A program made the translations under genes and the position numbers. The notes under the pieces are model-generated. The model did no database searches, was not told the DNA's origin, and saw nothing but the letters and a program-made list of their open reading frames with translations. Below, in pieces: positions 26,288 to 35,212 of a stretch of DNA of 64,000 bases (within the stretch, counting starts at the first letter, position 1; every line of letters starts with the position of its first letter). Source of the stretch: Amycolatopsis acidicola (lineage in GTDB: Bacteria > Actinomycetota > Actinomycetes > Mycobacteriales > Pseudonocardiaceae); assembly GCF_007713735.2 (NCBI RefSeq), contig NZ_VMNW02000028.1:25897-89896 (forward strand). Direction: 5' to 3'.

Positions 26288-27091
26288 ATGGGCGAGCAGC
26301 GGGTGAGTCTCACGATCGAGGACGGGGTGGCCGACGTGCGGCTGTCCCGGCCGGAAAAGCGCAACGCGCTCGATCCGGGCATGTTCGCGGGCCTGATCGA
26401 GACGGGCGAGCGGCTCAAGAACGAGCCCGGCGTGCGCGCCGTCGTCCTTTCCGGTGAAGGGCCGGATTTCTGCGCGGGCCTGGACTTCGGCTCGTTCCGC
26501 GCGATCGCCTCGAACGAAACACGCCCGGCGCTGGAGCCGGACCAGGTCGCCGAAGGTCCCGCGAAGGCGACGGGCCAGCGCGCGGCGTACGTGTGGGCTG
26601 AGATCCCGGCGCCGGTCATCGCCGCCATCCGGGGCCACGCGCTCGGCGGCGGGCTGCAGGTGGCGCTGGGTGCCGACATCCGGATCGTCACGCCGGACGC
26701 GCGGCTGTCGGTGCTGGAGGTCAAGTGGGGGCTGATCCCGGACATGACCGGCACGCAGCTGCTGCCCGAGCTCGTCGGCCGGGACGTGGCGAAGGAGCTG
26801 ACGTTCACCGGCCGGGTGATCAGCGGCGACGAGGCGGTCGCGCTCGGCCTCGCCACCAGGGCGGACGCCGATCCCGTCGCCGCGGCCCTGGCGCTGGCGA
26901 GGGAGATCGCGGGGAAGAACCCGCACACCGTCCGCGCGGCGAAGCGGCTGCTGGACCTGGCGGGGCGGGTGGAGCTGGCCGAGGGGTTCGCGGCGGAGCA
27001 GACGGAGGTCAAGGCGCTCATCGGCAGCCCGAACCAGGTCGAAGCGGTCACCGCGTCGTTCGAAAAGCGGACCCCCGTGTTCGAGGACTAG
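26288..27091 (+). CDS. Enoyl-CoA hydratase/isomerase family protein (2)
   Basis: 267 aa crotonase. Oxyanion-hole parts are GPDFCAGLDFGSFR and AAIRGHALGGGLQVALGAD, and KWGLIPDMTGTQLLPELVG is the usual downstream motif of crotonase-family proteins with PF00378. Divergent from the second ACAD with 85 bases between, so both probably respond to the same TetR. ATG at 26288. Convergent with the esterase after a 103-base gap in which nothing stands out. Confidence 0.9.
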   Translation: MGEQRVSLTIEDGVADVRLSRPEKRNALDPGMFAGLIETGERLKNEPGVRAVVLSGEGPDFCAGLDFGSFRAIASNETRPALEPDQVAEGPAKATGQRAAYVWAEIPAPVIAAIRGHALGGGLQVALGADIRIVTPDARLSVLEVKWGLIPDMTGTQLLPELVGRDVAKELTFTGRVISGDEAVALGLATRADADPVAAALALAREIAGKNPHTVRAAKRLLDLAGRVELAEGFAAEQTEVKALIGSPNQVEAVTASFEKRTPVFED

Positions 27092-27194
27092 CGTTCGCCC
27101 GGCCGGCGCGGCGCGCTTGAAGTACCAGTTCAGCCCCGTAGCAACGTTTCCGGCCGCTCCAGCTGGCTCACCGTCTACGGCTGAGGTCAGTCCA

Positions 27195-28643
27195 TCAGGG
27201 AGTGAGCTCGAAGGGTTCCGGTTCGTGTCCCGTCCAGATCCGGCGCGAGGCTTCCTCCGGATAGGGCAAGGTCTTCGATTCGGCATCGAGCACTCGCGTG
27301 AGCCGCTGCCCGGCCCCGTAGGCGGGCCATCCCGGATCGCCGGTCGTGGCGAAGCGAACCCACGCTCGTTGCAGTTCCCGGGACACCGCCAGCACTTCCG
27401 CCGACGGCACGTCACCGAAGAGCTGACGGCCGGCCGGCGTGCCCAGTGTGCCGAACGCCAAGGGGACGTCGAGGCTGTGGCAGGCGCGCAGGACTTCGCC
27501 GGCCGTCAGCCGCAGCTCGAACAGGTACGACGTGCCGCCCGCCGCTTCATTCGCTTCGGCCAGTTTCAGTGACGGCATCCGGAAGAGCGCGTCGGAGTAC
27601 ACCAGTTCGACCAGCTCTTCGGGCGTCGCTTCGGGATACGCGGCACGGTAGGCGCCGGGGCTCGGAGCGAAGAACTCCAGCGCCGTTCGAGCGTCGTCCT
27701 CGGTGAACGTGCCCAGCCTCCCCATCATGACGCTGAACAGCCGGAACTCGTCCCGCGTGTGGCCGACGAGGAGTTCGGTCCCCTCGGCCGCCTGGCCGCA
27801 AAGCGCTCTCCACGGCGTTTCCTCGCCGTCGATGACAGGGCACACGGGGACACCGGCCTGCGCGAGCCTGCCCCACCGGCCGGGAACCTCCGCGCTCAAG
27901 GCCGTGAGCTCGGTGGCCAGGCGCGCGGGGTCTATGCCGGACAGGGCTTCGACATCGGGCGTCACGCCGACCCGGCCCGCGAGCGCCGCGGCGACTTCTT
28001 CCGCCAGCGCGCGAGTGCACAGGTACCCCGGCACCGAGTGCGCGATGGCCCGGCGGAACAACCTGCGCTTCCTCGTCAGCAGGGCCGCGATCGACCCCGC
28101 GCCCGCCGACTGTCCGGCGACCGTGACCTGGTCGGGATCTCCGCCGAATACGGCGATGTTGCGCTGCACCCACTCCAGAGCCGAGACCTGGTCCAGGAAC
28201 CCGCGATTCGCCGGGGCGCCTTCGATGAGCGCGAAGCCCTCGGCGGCTACGCGGTAGTTGACGCTGACCACGACGAGGCCCGCGCTGGTCAGGGCGGCCG
28301 GGTCGTACATGGGATCGCTGGAGGTGCCGGCGATGTAGGCCCCGCCGTGGATCCACACCAGCACGGGCAGCCCGGCCGACCCCACGGCCGGAGTGCTGAC
28401 GTTGAGGGTGAGCCAGTCATCCCCGGCCGAGACCTCGGCGGTCGGCCCCGCCTGCGGGACCACGGGGCCGAACCCGGTCGCCTGCCTCGCGCCCTCCCAT
28501 CCCTCGACCGGGGTGGGCGCCTGGAAACGCAGCGGCCCGACCGGTGGCCGCGCGTAGGAGATGCCGCGGAACACCGCGCGCTCCCCGTGCCAGCGCCCTT
28601 CGACGAGCCCCTCCGCGGTGCGTGCTTTCGGATGTCCTCCCAT
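27195..28643 (-). CDS. Carboxylesterase type B
   Basis: 482 aa, full length for the family. The oxyanion hole is VWIHGGAYIAG and the nucleophile elbow is VAGQSAGAGSIA (the usual GESAGA has Gln here). The acidic residue is probably in GHTRDEFRLF and the His in ACHSLDVPLAFG. No signal peptide, so cytoplasmic. It hydrolyses esters of unknown nature. Divergent from the TetR gene at 28706 with a 62-base shared promoter, the classical layout of a TetR-controlled esterase. Confidence 0.9.
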   Translation of the reverse strand: MGGHPKARTAEGLVEGRWHGERAVFRGISYARPPVGPLRFQAPTPVEGWEGARQATGFGPVVPQAGPTAEVSAGDDWLTLNVSTPAVGSAGLPVLVWIHGGAYIAGTSSDPMYDPAALTSAGLVVVSVNYRVAAEGFALIEGAPANRGFLDQVSALEWVQRNIAVFGGDPDQVTVAGQSAGAGSIAALLTRKRRLFRRAIAHSVPGYLCTRALAEEVAAALAGRVGVTPDVEALSGIDPARLATELTALSAEVPGRWGRLAQAGVPVCPVIDGEETPWRALCGQAAEGTELLVGHTRDEFRLFSVMMGRLGTFTEDDARTALEFFAPSPGAYRAAYPEATPEELVELVYSDALFRMPSLKLAEANEAAGGTSYLFELRLTAGEVLRACHSLDVPLAFGTLGTPAGRQLFGDVPSAEVLAVSRELQRAWVRFATTGDPGWPAYGAGQRLTRVLDAESKTLPYPEEASRRIWTGHEPEPFELTP

Positions 28644-28664
28644 GCTTCCCCTTTTTACCGGTCA

Positions 28665-28694
28665 CTTGTAATATGTCAACCGTATGAGAACAAG
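28665..28694. promoter_or_regulatory. AT-rich divergent promoter/operator of esterase and TetR
   Basis: The 62-base gap holds TTGTAATATGTCAA (28666-28679), an imperfect palindrome of form TTG-N2-ATAT-N2-CAA. Read on the minus strand it contains TTGACA, a good -35 for the esterase. CTTGT at 28665 and ACAAG at 28690 form an outer inverted pair. A TetR operator overlapping both promoters is the simplest reading. Confidence 0.5.
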
Positions 28695-28705
28695 GGAAGG
28701 CCGGG

Positions 28706-29347
28706 ATGCCCAAACAGGTGGATCACCGCGAACGCCGTGAAGCGATCGCCCGGGCGCTGTGGCGCGTGGTGGAACAACGCGGCATGGCGCACGCGAGCGT
28801 CCGCGAAGTCGCCGAGGAGGCGGGCATCTCGCACGGCGCGGTGCAACACTACTTCGCCACGCGCGCGGAGATGCTGGTGTTCGCGATGGACTTCGCGTCG
28901 GAACAGACGTCACAGCGGGTGGCCGCGAGCGTCGGGAAACTCGGCGACCCGCCGCATCCTCGTGACATGCTCCGGGCGATGCTGGTGGAGATGCTCCCGC
29001 TGCACGACGACGCCCGCGCGACGAGCCGGATGAGCGCCGCCTACGTCCTGGAAGCCTTGCACGACGCGAACATCCACACGCGAGCGCGCGACGGGCTGAA
29101 GCACGGCCGCGATCTCGTCAAGCGGATCGTCCGCCAGGCGATCAAGGAGGGTCACGTCAGCGCGGACCGCGACCCGGTGACGGAGACCACGCTGCTCCTG
29201 GCACTCACCGGCCTGACCCCGCTCCTCGAGCTCACCGTGATCTCACCCCGGGAGGCACTGGCCGCGATCGATCAGCACCTCGATCGGCTGTTCAGCCGAA
29301 GCGTCAGCGCACCGACACCAGCAGCGCCTCCGGCCCGCGGACGTTGA
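28706..29347 (+). CDS. TetR-family regulator, divergent from the esterase
   Basis: 213 aa. HTH: AIARALWRVVEQRGM...SVREVAEEAGISHGAVQHYF (TetR/BetI-like; PF00440 with a BetI_C-type ligand domain by look). ATG at 28706; GGGAAGG sits upstream. Its last 44 bases overlap the 3' end of the P450 gene on the other strand. Likely represses the esterase and itself. Confidence 0.87.
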   Translation: MPKQVDHRERREAIARALWRVVEQRGMAHASVREVAEEAGISHGAVQHYFATRAEMLVFAMDFASEQTSQRVAASVGKLGDPPHPRDMLRAMLVEMLPLHDDARATSRMSAAYVLEALHDANIHTRARDGLKHGRDLVKRIVRQAIKEGHVSADRDPVTETTLLLALTGLTPLLELTVISPREALAAIDQHLDRLFSRSVSAPTPAAPPARGR

Positions 29348-30515
29348 TCCGGCCATTCCACCGCACCTCATCCACCACGACGTCCGGAAAGCGCCGCACG
29401 AAGCGGGGAAACACCGTCCGCGCCTCCAGGCGGGCGAGCACCGCGCCGAGGCAGTGGTGCACGCCCGCCCCGAACGACAGGTTCTGGTGGGCGTCCGGCC
29501 GTTCGAGACGGAGCTGGTCCGCGTCCGCGCCCCAGAAGTCCGGGTCCCGGTTCGCCGCGGCGAGGCAGCCGACCACGTGACTCCCGGCCGGGATCTCGAT
29601 TCCGTGCAGCACCAGCGGTTCCCGGGTGATCCTCCGCATCAGGTGCACCGAAGTCTCGTACCGGATCAGCTCCTCCACGGCCACGCCCGCGAGCTCCGGG
29701 CGCTGCCGCAGCAGTTCCGCCTGCCCGGGATTCCTTGCCAGCGCGAGGATTCCGTTCGCGAGGAAGTTCACTGTCGTCTCGTGGCCCGCGATGTAGAGGA
29801 ACATGACCTGCGCGACCAGCTCCTCTTCGGTCAGCGCGTCGTCCTCGTGCCGGGCCTCGATCAGGCCGGTGATCAGGTCTTCGCCGGGGTGCCGCCGCTT
29901 GTGGCCGATCAGGTCGCGGGTGATCTCGGTCAGTTCACTGTCGGCCGCGCGGATTTCGGCGAGCAGCGCGGGCGAGGACAGCGGTTCGAGGAAGCGGACG
30001 AGCGTGCCGGTCAGCTCGCGGAGCCGGGCGTGCGCCACCGCGGGCACGCCCAGCAGCTCCGAGATCATCGTGAACGGAATCGGGAAAGCCAGCTCCGGCA
30101 CCAGATCGACGCGCCCGGTGCAGGCGATTCGCTCGAGCGCCTCGTCGACGAGCGTTTCGAGCCGCGGCTGCAACCCCTCGACCGCCCGGCGCGTGAAAGC
30201 CTGCGAGACGAGACGGCGGAGCCGGGTGTGGTCCGGCGGGTCCTGGTCCACCATGGACAGTCCGCGCATCGGCCGGTTTTCCTTCAGCGGCACGCCGGAA
30301 TCGCGTTTCCACTCGGGCACGTGCGTCAGATACCTGTCGTCGACGGAATGCGCCGCGCGCTGGAACAGCGCCACGTCCTCGTAGCGCGACAACAACCAGA
30401 AACCGAGCGGATGGTGGTACGCGGGCGCCTTCTCGCGGAGTTCCGCGTAGTGCGGGTACGGATCCTCGGCGAACCCGTCGGCAAAGGGGTCGAACACGTA
30501 GCCGGTCGTGGTCAC
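29304..30515 (-). CDS. Cytochrome P450 (1), last gene of the lipid operon
   Basis: 403 aa bacterial class I P450. The heme-Cys loop is FGAGVHHCLGAVLARLEA, the I-helix is FLYIAGHETTVNFL, and the ExxR is in EELIRYETSVHLMRR. GTG at 30515 overlaps the alpha/beta hydrolase stop as GTGA, so it is translated in the same operon. Needs ferredoxin and reductase from elsewhere. Likely hydroxylates or further oxidises the carrier-bound or released fatty acid; substrate unknown. Confidence 0.92.
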   Translation of the reverse strand: MTTTGYVFDPFADGFAEDPYPHYAELREKAPAYHHPLGFWLLSRYEDVALFQRAAHSVDDRYLTHVPEWKRDSGVPLKENRPMRGLSMVDQDPPDHTRLRRLVSQAFTRRAVEGLQPRLETLVDEALERIACTGRVDLVPELAFPIPFTMISELLGVPAVAHARLRELTGTLVRFLEPLSSPALLAEIRAADSELTEITRDLIGHKRRHPGEDLITGLIEARHEDDALTEEELVAQVMFLYIAGHETTVNFLANGILALARNPGQAELLRQRPELAGVAVEELIRYETSVHLMRRITREPLVLHGIEIPAGSHVVGCLAAANRDPDFWGADADQLRLERPDAHQNLSFGAGVHHCLGAVLARLEARTVFPRFVRRFPDVVVDEVRWNGRINVRGPEALLVSVR

Positions 30516-31312
30516 CGGGACTCCTCCGGTCGCTCCAGGAAAGTGGTCAGCAGGCGGACGATCTCGGCGGGCTGTTCGAGGGTGGAGCTGTGGCCGCAGT
30601 TCTCCACCACCTCCAGGCGCGCGCCCGCGATCCCGTCCGCCATACGCGCCGATTCCGCCGGCGGTATCGCCCGGTCTTCGGCACCGGCCACCACGAGTGC
30701 CGGCACTGTGATGCGGCCGAGTTCGTGCGTCACCGCTTTCCGGTTCGCGACGCCGAGCACCGCCTGCCGCAGCGCCGCACGGTTCGCCCGCGCGATACGG
30801 CGGCGCCACTCCCCCACGGCGTCGGCCGGGGCGCCGGGGCCGAACAGCAGCGGCGTCACCCTGCCCAGCACGGGCCGGATCCCGAACACCCGCTGGACGA
30901 GCGCGAGGAGCTTGTAGTCATGCGCCTTCGCCGGGTCCTCCGCTTCGGCGCTGGTGTCCAGCAAAGTCAGTGTGCGCAGCAGTTCGCCGTGCCGGACCGC
31001 GATCCGCTGCCCGACGAACCCGCCCATCGACAGCCCGACCCAGTGCACCGGCGCGAGCCCGAGCGCGTCGATCAGCGCGACGGCGTCGCCTGTCAACGTG
31101 TCCATGTCGTACCCGCCGCGCGCGGGCGGGCTGTCGCCCTGGCCGCGCCAGTCGATCGTCACGCACCGGAACCGGTCGCTCAGCGCTTCGACCTGCGGGC
31201 CGAACATCCAGCCACCGAACAGCAATCCGTGTCCGAAGAGGACGGCCGGCGCCCCGCGCGGACCGGTATCGGTGTACGCGAGCGCCGCGCCGTTCACCTC
31301 GATCGACGGCAC
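30512..31312 (-). CDS. Alpha/beta hydrolase
   Basis: 266 aa. FGHGLLFGGWMFG gives the oxyanion hole, WVGLSMGGFVGQRIA the nucleophile elbow, and GAEDRAIPP plus VVENCGHSSTLEQP the acid and His. GTG start one base after the hotdog gene stop. Resembles BphD/haloperoxidase-type esterases. It could release or lactonise the tailored acyl chain, but a general esterase is equally possible. Confidence 0.85.
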   Translation of the reverse strand: MPSIEVNGAALAYTDTGPRGAPAVLFGHGLLFGGWMFGPQVEALSDRFRCVTIDWRGQGDSPPARGGYDMDTLTGDAVALIDALGLAPVHWVGLSMGGFVGQRIAVRHGELLRTLTLLDTSAEAEDPAKAHDYKLLALVQRVFGIRPVLGRVTPLLFGPGAPADAVGEWRRRIARANRAALRQAVLGVANRKAVTHELGRITVPALVVAGAEDRAIPPAESARMADGIAGARLEVVENCGHSSTLEQPAEIVRLLTTFLERPEESR

Positions 31313-31313
31313 G

Positions 31314-31742
31314 TCAGACCTTGAGGTTGCGCATGGTCACCAGCGCGGTCACCACGAGGCTCTCTTCCCCGCCGTCCACGGCATACAGATCGGCCGCCGC
31401 GACGGTCGTCGTGCGGCCCGCCTTGACCACGCGCCCGCGCGCGATGACCTGCTCCCCCTTGGCCGGCGCGAGGATCTTGACCGTGTAGTCGATCGTCATG
31501 TTGACCCACCCGGCGGGAAGCAGCGTGCCCGCGGCCGAGCCACCGGCGAAGTCCGCGAGCGCGCCGAGGATGCTGCCCTGGAAGAACCCGTTGTGCTCGG
31601 TCAGTTCCGGCCGGCGCGGCTGGACGATCTCCACCTCACCGGGCCCGATCCGGCCGAAAGTGAAGCCGAGATGCTTCGCGGCGGGCATACTCAGCACGAC
31701 CGCCCGCACGGCCTCGGCGTACTCGGGGTTCGCGGCTTCCAT
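31314..31742 (-). CDS. PaaI-type hotdog thioesterase
   Basis: 142 aa. The segment LTEHNGFFQGSILGALADFAGGSAAG is the PaaI/YbgC-like core with an N-G motif and the catalytic acidic residue (D in LADFAGG). The C-terminal strand region carries WVNMTIDYTVKIL. It should hydrolyse acyl-CoA or acyl-carrier thioesters. Starts 4 bases after the FAAL stop. Confidence 0.87.
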   Translation of the reverse strand: MEAANPEYAEAVRAVVLSMPAAKHLGFTFGRIGPGEVEIVQPRRPELTEHNGFFQGSILGALADFAGGSAAGTLLPAGWVNMTIDYTVKILAPAKGEQVIARGRVVKAGRTTTVAAADLYAVDGGEESLVVTALVTMRNLKV

Positions 31743-31746
31743 CGGC

Positions 31747-33369
31747 TCAGTCCTTTCGGTGACGGGCGAATCCGCCGTCCAGATAGCGCTTCCTCGCCGC
31801 GGCCCGCATGATCTTGCCGCTGCTCGTCTTCCCCAGCTGCCCGGCCCGCACCAGCACCACGTCGCCGAGGGAGATCCCGTGCTCGGCGAGCACCGCGGCC
31901 CGGATCGCCCCGGTCACCTCCAGCTCGTCGGCGTCCAGCCGGTGTTCACGCCGGATCTCCTGCACCAGCACGGGTTTCCCGCCTTCGGTGAACGCGGCGC
32001 TCCCGCCTGGCCTGGCGGCGGGATGGGCGTGCTGCGCGGTGTGCTCGAGATCCTGCGGGTAGTGGTTCCGGCCCCGGATGATCATCAGATCCTTCAGCCT
32101 GCCCACGACGTACAGCTCGTCGTCGGCGAGCACGCCGAGATCGCCCGTGTGCAGGTAGCCGCCGGCGAAGGCCTCCGCATCGGGCTTTTTCCAATAGCCC
32201 CGCGCAACGTGCCCGCCCCGGACCACGATCTCGCCGATTTCACCCGCCGCACAGGGTTTCCGTGTCTCCGGATGCACGATCCGCAGCTCCTCCCCCGGCA
32301 GCACGGTCCCGGAACCAGCCAGTATCCGCCCGCCCGGGCTCTCCACGAACCGCCCTTGAGCGAGCTCATCGGCGTCGACTTCGGCCGTGCGCGGGCCGCG
32401 ATCCTTCCTGCTGCCGGTGACGATCAGGGTCGCCTCCGCGAGGCCGTAGCACGGGTAAAGCGCTTTCTCGTCGAAGCCGTGAGGGCCGAAGGTGCGGGCG
32501 AACCGGTCCAAAGTCGCGGGCAGGATCGGCTCGGCGCCGTTGAACGCGACTCGCCAGGCGTTCAGCTCGATGTCAGGAACTCCACCCCTGGCGGCCGCGA
32601 CGCAGGCATCGAACGCGAAGTTCGGCCCGCCGCTCGTGTGCGCGCGATAGCGGGAGATGGTCTCCAGCCACAGCAGCGGGCGGCGGATGAAAGCCATCGG
32701 CGACAGGAGGATCGCGGTCGCGCCCACGTAGAGCGGCTGCAGCACGTTGCCGATGAGGCCCTGGTCGTGGAAGAACGGCGCCCAGCCGACCACCGTCGAG
32801 TGCTCGTCGTGGCCGAACCCGTGGCGGATCATCTCCTGGTTCGCGACCAGGTTCCCATGCGACACCATGACACCCTTGGGCGCCGAGGTGGATCCGGAGG
32901 TGTACTGCAGGAAAGCCAGGGTTTCCCCGGTCACCGGGAGTGGCTCGAACCCCGCCTCGGGCACTTCGTCCACGGCGATCCACTGTGGACTTCCCACGAG
33001 CTGCTCCACTGTGGACTTCAGTCCCGCCATCGACGACACGGTGAGCACCGCGGCCGGCTCGCAGTCCTGCACGATCGCGCGGGTGGCGTCCTGGATCCCG
33101 GTACGGCGCGGCGGGTTCACCGGCACGGCGATCAGCTGGGCGTACAGGCACCCGAAGTAGGCGATGATGAATTCCGGGCACTGCGGGAACACCAGCAGCG
33201 CCCGATCGCCGGGCTCGCAGGTCCGGCTGAGTTCGGCGGCCACGGAAGCGGCGCGCGCGTGCAGTTCGCCGTAGGTGAGGGACGCCGTCTCCTCACCCTC
33301 CTCGTTCAGGAAGGTGTAGGCGATCTTGCCGGGCTCGCGGGTGCGGAGGATTTCGGGAAGCAGCTTCAC
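31747..33369 (-). CDS. Fatty acyl-AMP ligase (FAAL)
   Basis: 540 aa. LAFLQYTSGSTSAPKGVMVSHGN is FAAL-style, as are GWAPFFHDQGLIGNVLQPLY and PCYGLAEATLIVTG. VVGRLKDLMIIRGRNHYPQDLE is the hinge, and the catalytic lysine is in LGKTSSGKIMR. FAALs make acyl-adenylates and pass them to an ACP instead of CoA. The GTG at 33369 overlaps the thioesterase stop (GTGA); the longer upstream frame is a shadow. With the ACP at 36051 it would charge the pathway. Confidence 0.93.
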   Translation of the reverse strand: MKLLPEILRTREPGKIAYTFLNEEGEETASLTYGELHARAASVAAELSRTCEPGDRALLVFPQCPEFIIAYFGCLYAQLIAVPVNPPRRTGIQDATRAIVQDCEPAAVLTVSSMAGLKSTVEQLVGSPQWIAVDEVPEAGFEPLPVTGETLAFLQYTSGSTSAPKGVMVSHGNLVANQEMIRHGFGHDEHSTVVGWAPFFHDQGLIGNVLQPLYVGATAILLSPMAFIRRPLLWLETISRYRAHTSGGPNFAFDACVAAARGGVPDIELNAWRVAFNGAEPILPATLDRFARTFGPHGFDEKALYPCYGLAEATLIVTGSRKDRGPRTAEVDADELAQGRFVESPGGRILAGSGTVLPGEELRIVHPETRKPCAAGEIGEIVVRGGHVARGYWKKPDAEAFAGGYLHTGDLGVLADDELYVVGRLKDLMIIRGRNHYPQDLEHTAQHAHPAARPGGSAAFTEGGKPVLVQEIRREHRLDADELEVTGAIRAAVLAEHGISLGDVVLVRAGQLGKTSSGKIMRAAARKRYLDGGFARHRKD

Positions 33370-34040
33370 GGCAGCGCTCCGGTCATCGTCGCCGCCAGCG
33401 TCACGCGATGACGGTGGTGGAAGAAGTGGTCGCCCGGCAGCGGGTGGATCGCGAACTCGCTGTCGGTCAGTTCTTTCCAGGCCTGCGCCTCGCCGACAGT
33501 GACGAGCGGATCCTCGTTGCCGTGGAAAACCGTGACAGGGCAACGCAATCGAGGAACCGGAAGGTAGTGGTACTCCTCGGACAGCTCCAGGTCGGCCCGG
33601 GTCAGCCGGGTCGCGTACCGGCGCCACGACGGGCTCGGGCCGATCGGGCCGCCCATGTCGGCGAGCGCGGTGAGGAACTCCTCGTCGGGCAGGCGGTGGA
33701 TCGGGGCCCTGCGCGCGGGCAGGTGTGGCGCGCGCCGGCCCGAGACGAACAGATGCACGGGCTCGGTTCCGGCGGCGGTCAGCGCCCTGGCCAGTTCGAA
33801 CGCGACGAGCGCGCCCATGCTGTGCCCGTAGAGCGCCACGCGCTCGCCGGGGCGAATCCGTGGCAGGACGAACGCGACGGCGTCGCCCACTCGACGCAGC
33901 GGCGGTTCGGCCGCGGCTTCTTCCCTGCCGGGGAGCCGGATCCGGTCCAGCGTGATCGACTCGGGGAACAGGCCGGGCCAGCGGGCGAACGACGACGCCC
34001 CGGCCCCCGCGTGCGGGAAACAGAGCAGGCGCAGGGTCAC
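33366..34040 (-). CDS. Type II thioesterase (editing/release)
   Basis: 224 aa, RifR/GrsT family. LLCFPHAGAGASSF at the start, ALYGHSMGALVAFELARAL with the Ser nucleophile, FHGNEDPLV with the Asp, and PGDHFFHHRH with the His. These remove acyl groups from carrier proteins. GTG start overlaps the P450 stop, GTGA overlap with the FAAL downstream. Two thioesterases in one small operon suggests carrier-bound intermediates. Confidence 0.92.
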   Translation of the reverse strand: MTLRLLCFPHAGAGASSFARWPGLFPESITLDRIRLPGREEAAAEPPLRRVGDAVAFVLPRIRPGERVALYGHSMGALVAFELARALTAAGTEPVHLFVSGRRAPHLPARRAPIHRLPDEEFLTALADMGGPIGPSPSWRRYATRLTRADLELSEEYHYLPVPRLRCPVTVFHGNEDPLVTVGEAQAWKELTDSEFAIHPLPGDHFFHHRHRVTLAATMTGALP

Positions 34041-35212
34041 CGGGCGCTCCCCACGGTGACGGGAAGCCGTTTCAGGCCGCGCACGATGAAGCTCTGGTCC
34101 TGCCATTCGAGCTCTTCGTCCCGCAGCGAAAGCCGGTATCCGGACAGGGTTTCGAACGCGACCTCCGCCTGCAGCTCCGCGAGGAGCCCGCCCAGGCAGC
34201 CGTGCATCCCGTGCCCGAAAGCCAGGTGCCCGGTCGTGTCGCGTGCGGGGTCGAAGCGGTCGGGGTCGGCGAACACCCCGGGGTCGCGGTTGGCGGCGCC
34301 CAGGCACAGCAGCACCTGGTCGCCCGCGCGGATCGTCTCGCCGCCGATTTCGACGTCGCGGGTGGCGAGGCGTTTCGTGAGCTGGAGCGGGCTGTCGTAG
34401 CGCAGGGCCTCGCCGACAGCGCCCGCTCCCGGCGGGATACCGTGCCGCAGGAACGCAAGACTTCCGTTGCCGATCAACGATTTCGTGGTCTCGTTGCCCG
34501 CCACGAAACACATCATGCAGACGAACACGAGTTCCTCGCCGGAAAGCCTGTCCCCGCTCGCGAGCAGCCGGCTGATCAGGTCTTCCCCCGGTTGTTCCCG
34601 CCGCGCCTGGACCACGTCGTCGAGCGCGGCCGCGAACCGGTCGACCACTTCGGCCACACGGGCGAAGTCCGCGCCCTTCATCAGCCCCGGTTCGAGCAGG
34701 AAGCGGATGTCGTGCGTCCACCGGCCGACGTTTTCTCGCAGGGTGTCGGGCAGTGCCATCCACTCGGACAGCACGGCGACCGGCAGCGGCGCGGCGAACT
34801 CGGCGATCACGTCCATCCCGCCGTTCCGGGCCGCGCTTTCCGCCAGCCGCAAAGCGGTTTTCTCCACGACGGGCCGGAGTTTCGCGATCGTGGGCGCGGT
34901 GAACGCCCGGTTCACCAGCCCGCGCAACCGCGCGTGATCCGGGTTGTCGGTGAACACCAGCGACTTGCGGCCCAGCCGTTCGATGCGCGGGACGTTCTCG
35001 CCCGAGAGCCGGCGCGCCTGCTCGCTCACCAGCCGCGGGATGAGCCCGGCGCTGAAACTGCGGTCGTGCAACACAGTTCGTACGTCGGCGTGCCGGGTCA
35101 GCACCCACGTGCCGAGCGACCGGTGCACCGGACGGGTTTCGCGCAGCTGCCGGTACAACGGGTACGGGTCCCGCCGGAACTCCGCGCTGAACGGGTTGAA
35201 CCGCACGGTCAC
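34037..35212 (-). CDS. Cytochrome P450 (2)
   Basis: 391 aa. Heme loop LAFGHGMHGCLGGLLAELQ, I-helix MCFVAGNETTKSLIG (Asn replaces the usual His before E-T-T), ExxR in GEALRYDSPLQLTKR. It begins directly with VRFNPFSAEFRRDPYPLYRQLRE, the usual P450 N terminus, at the GTG overlapping the methyltransferase stop. Different from P450 (1), so two separate oxidations are likely. Confidence 0.92.
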   Translation of the reverse strand: MTVRFNPFSAEFRRDPYPLYRQLRETRPVHRSLGTWVLTRHADVRTVLHDRSFSAGLIPRLVSEQARRLSGENVPRIERLGRKSLVFTDNPDHARLRGLVNRAFTAPTIAKLRPVVEKTALRLAESAARNGGMDVIAEFAAPLPVAVLSEWMALPDTLRENVGRWTHDIRFLLEPGLMKGADFARVAEVVDRFAAALDDVVQARREQPGEDLISRLLASGDRLSGEELVFVCMMCFVAGNETTKSLIGNGSLAFLRHGIPPGAGAVGEALRYDSPLQLTKRLATRDVEIGGETIRAGDQVLLCLGAANRDPGVFADPDRFDPARDTTGHLAFGHGMHGCLGGLLAELQAEVAFETLSGYRLSLRDEELEWQDQSFIVRGLKRLPVTVGSAR

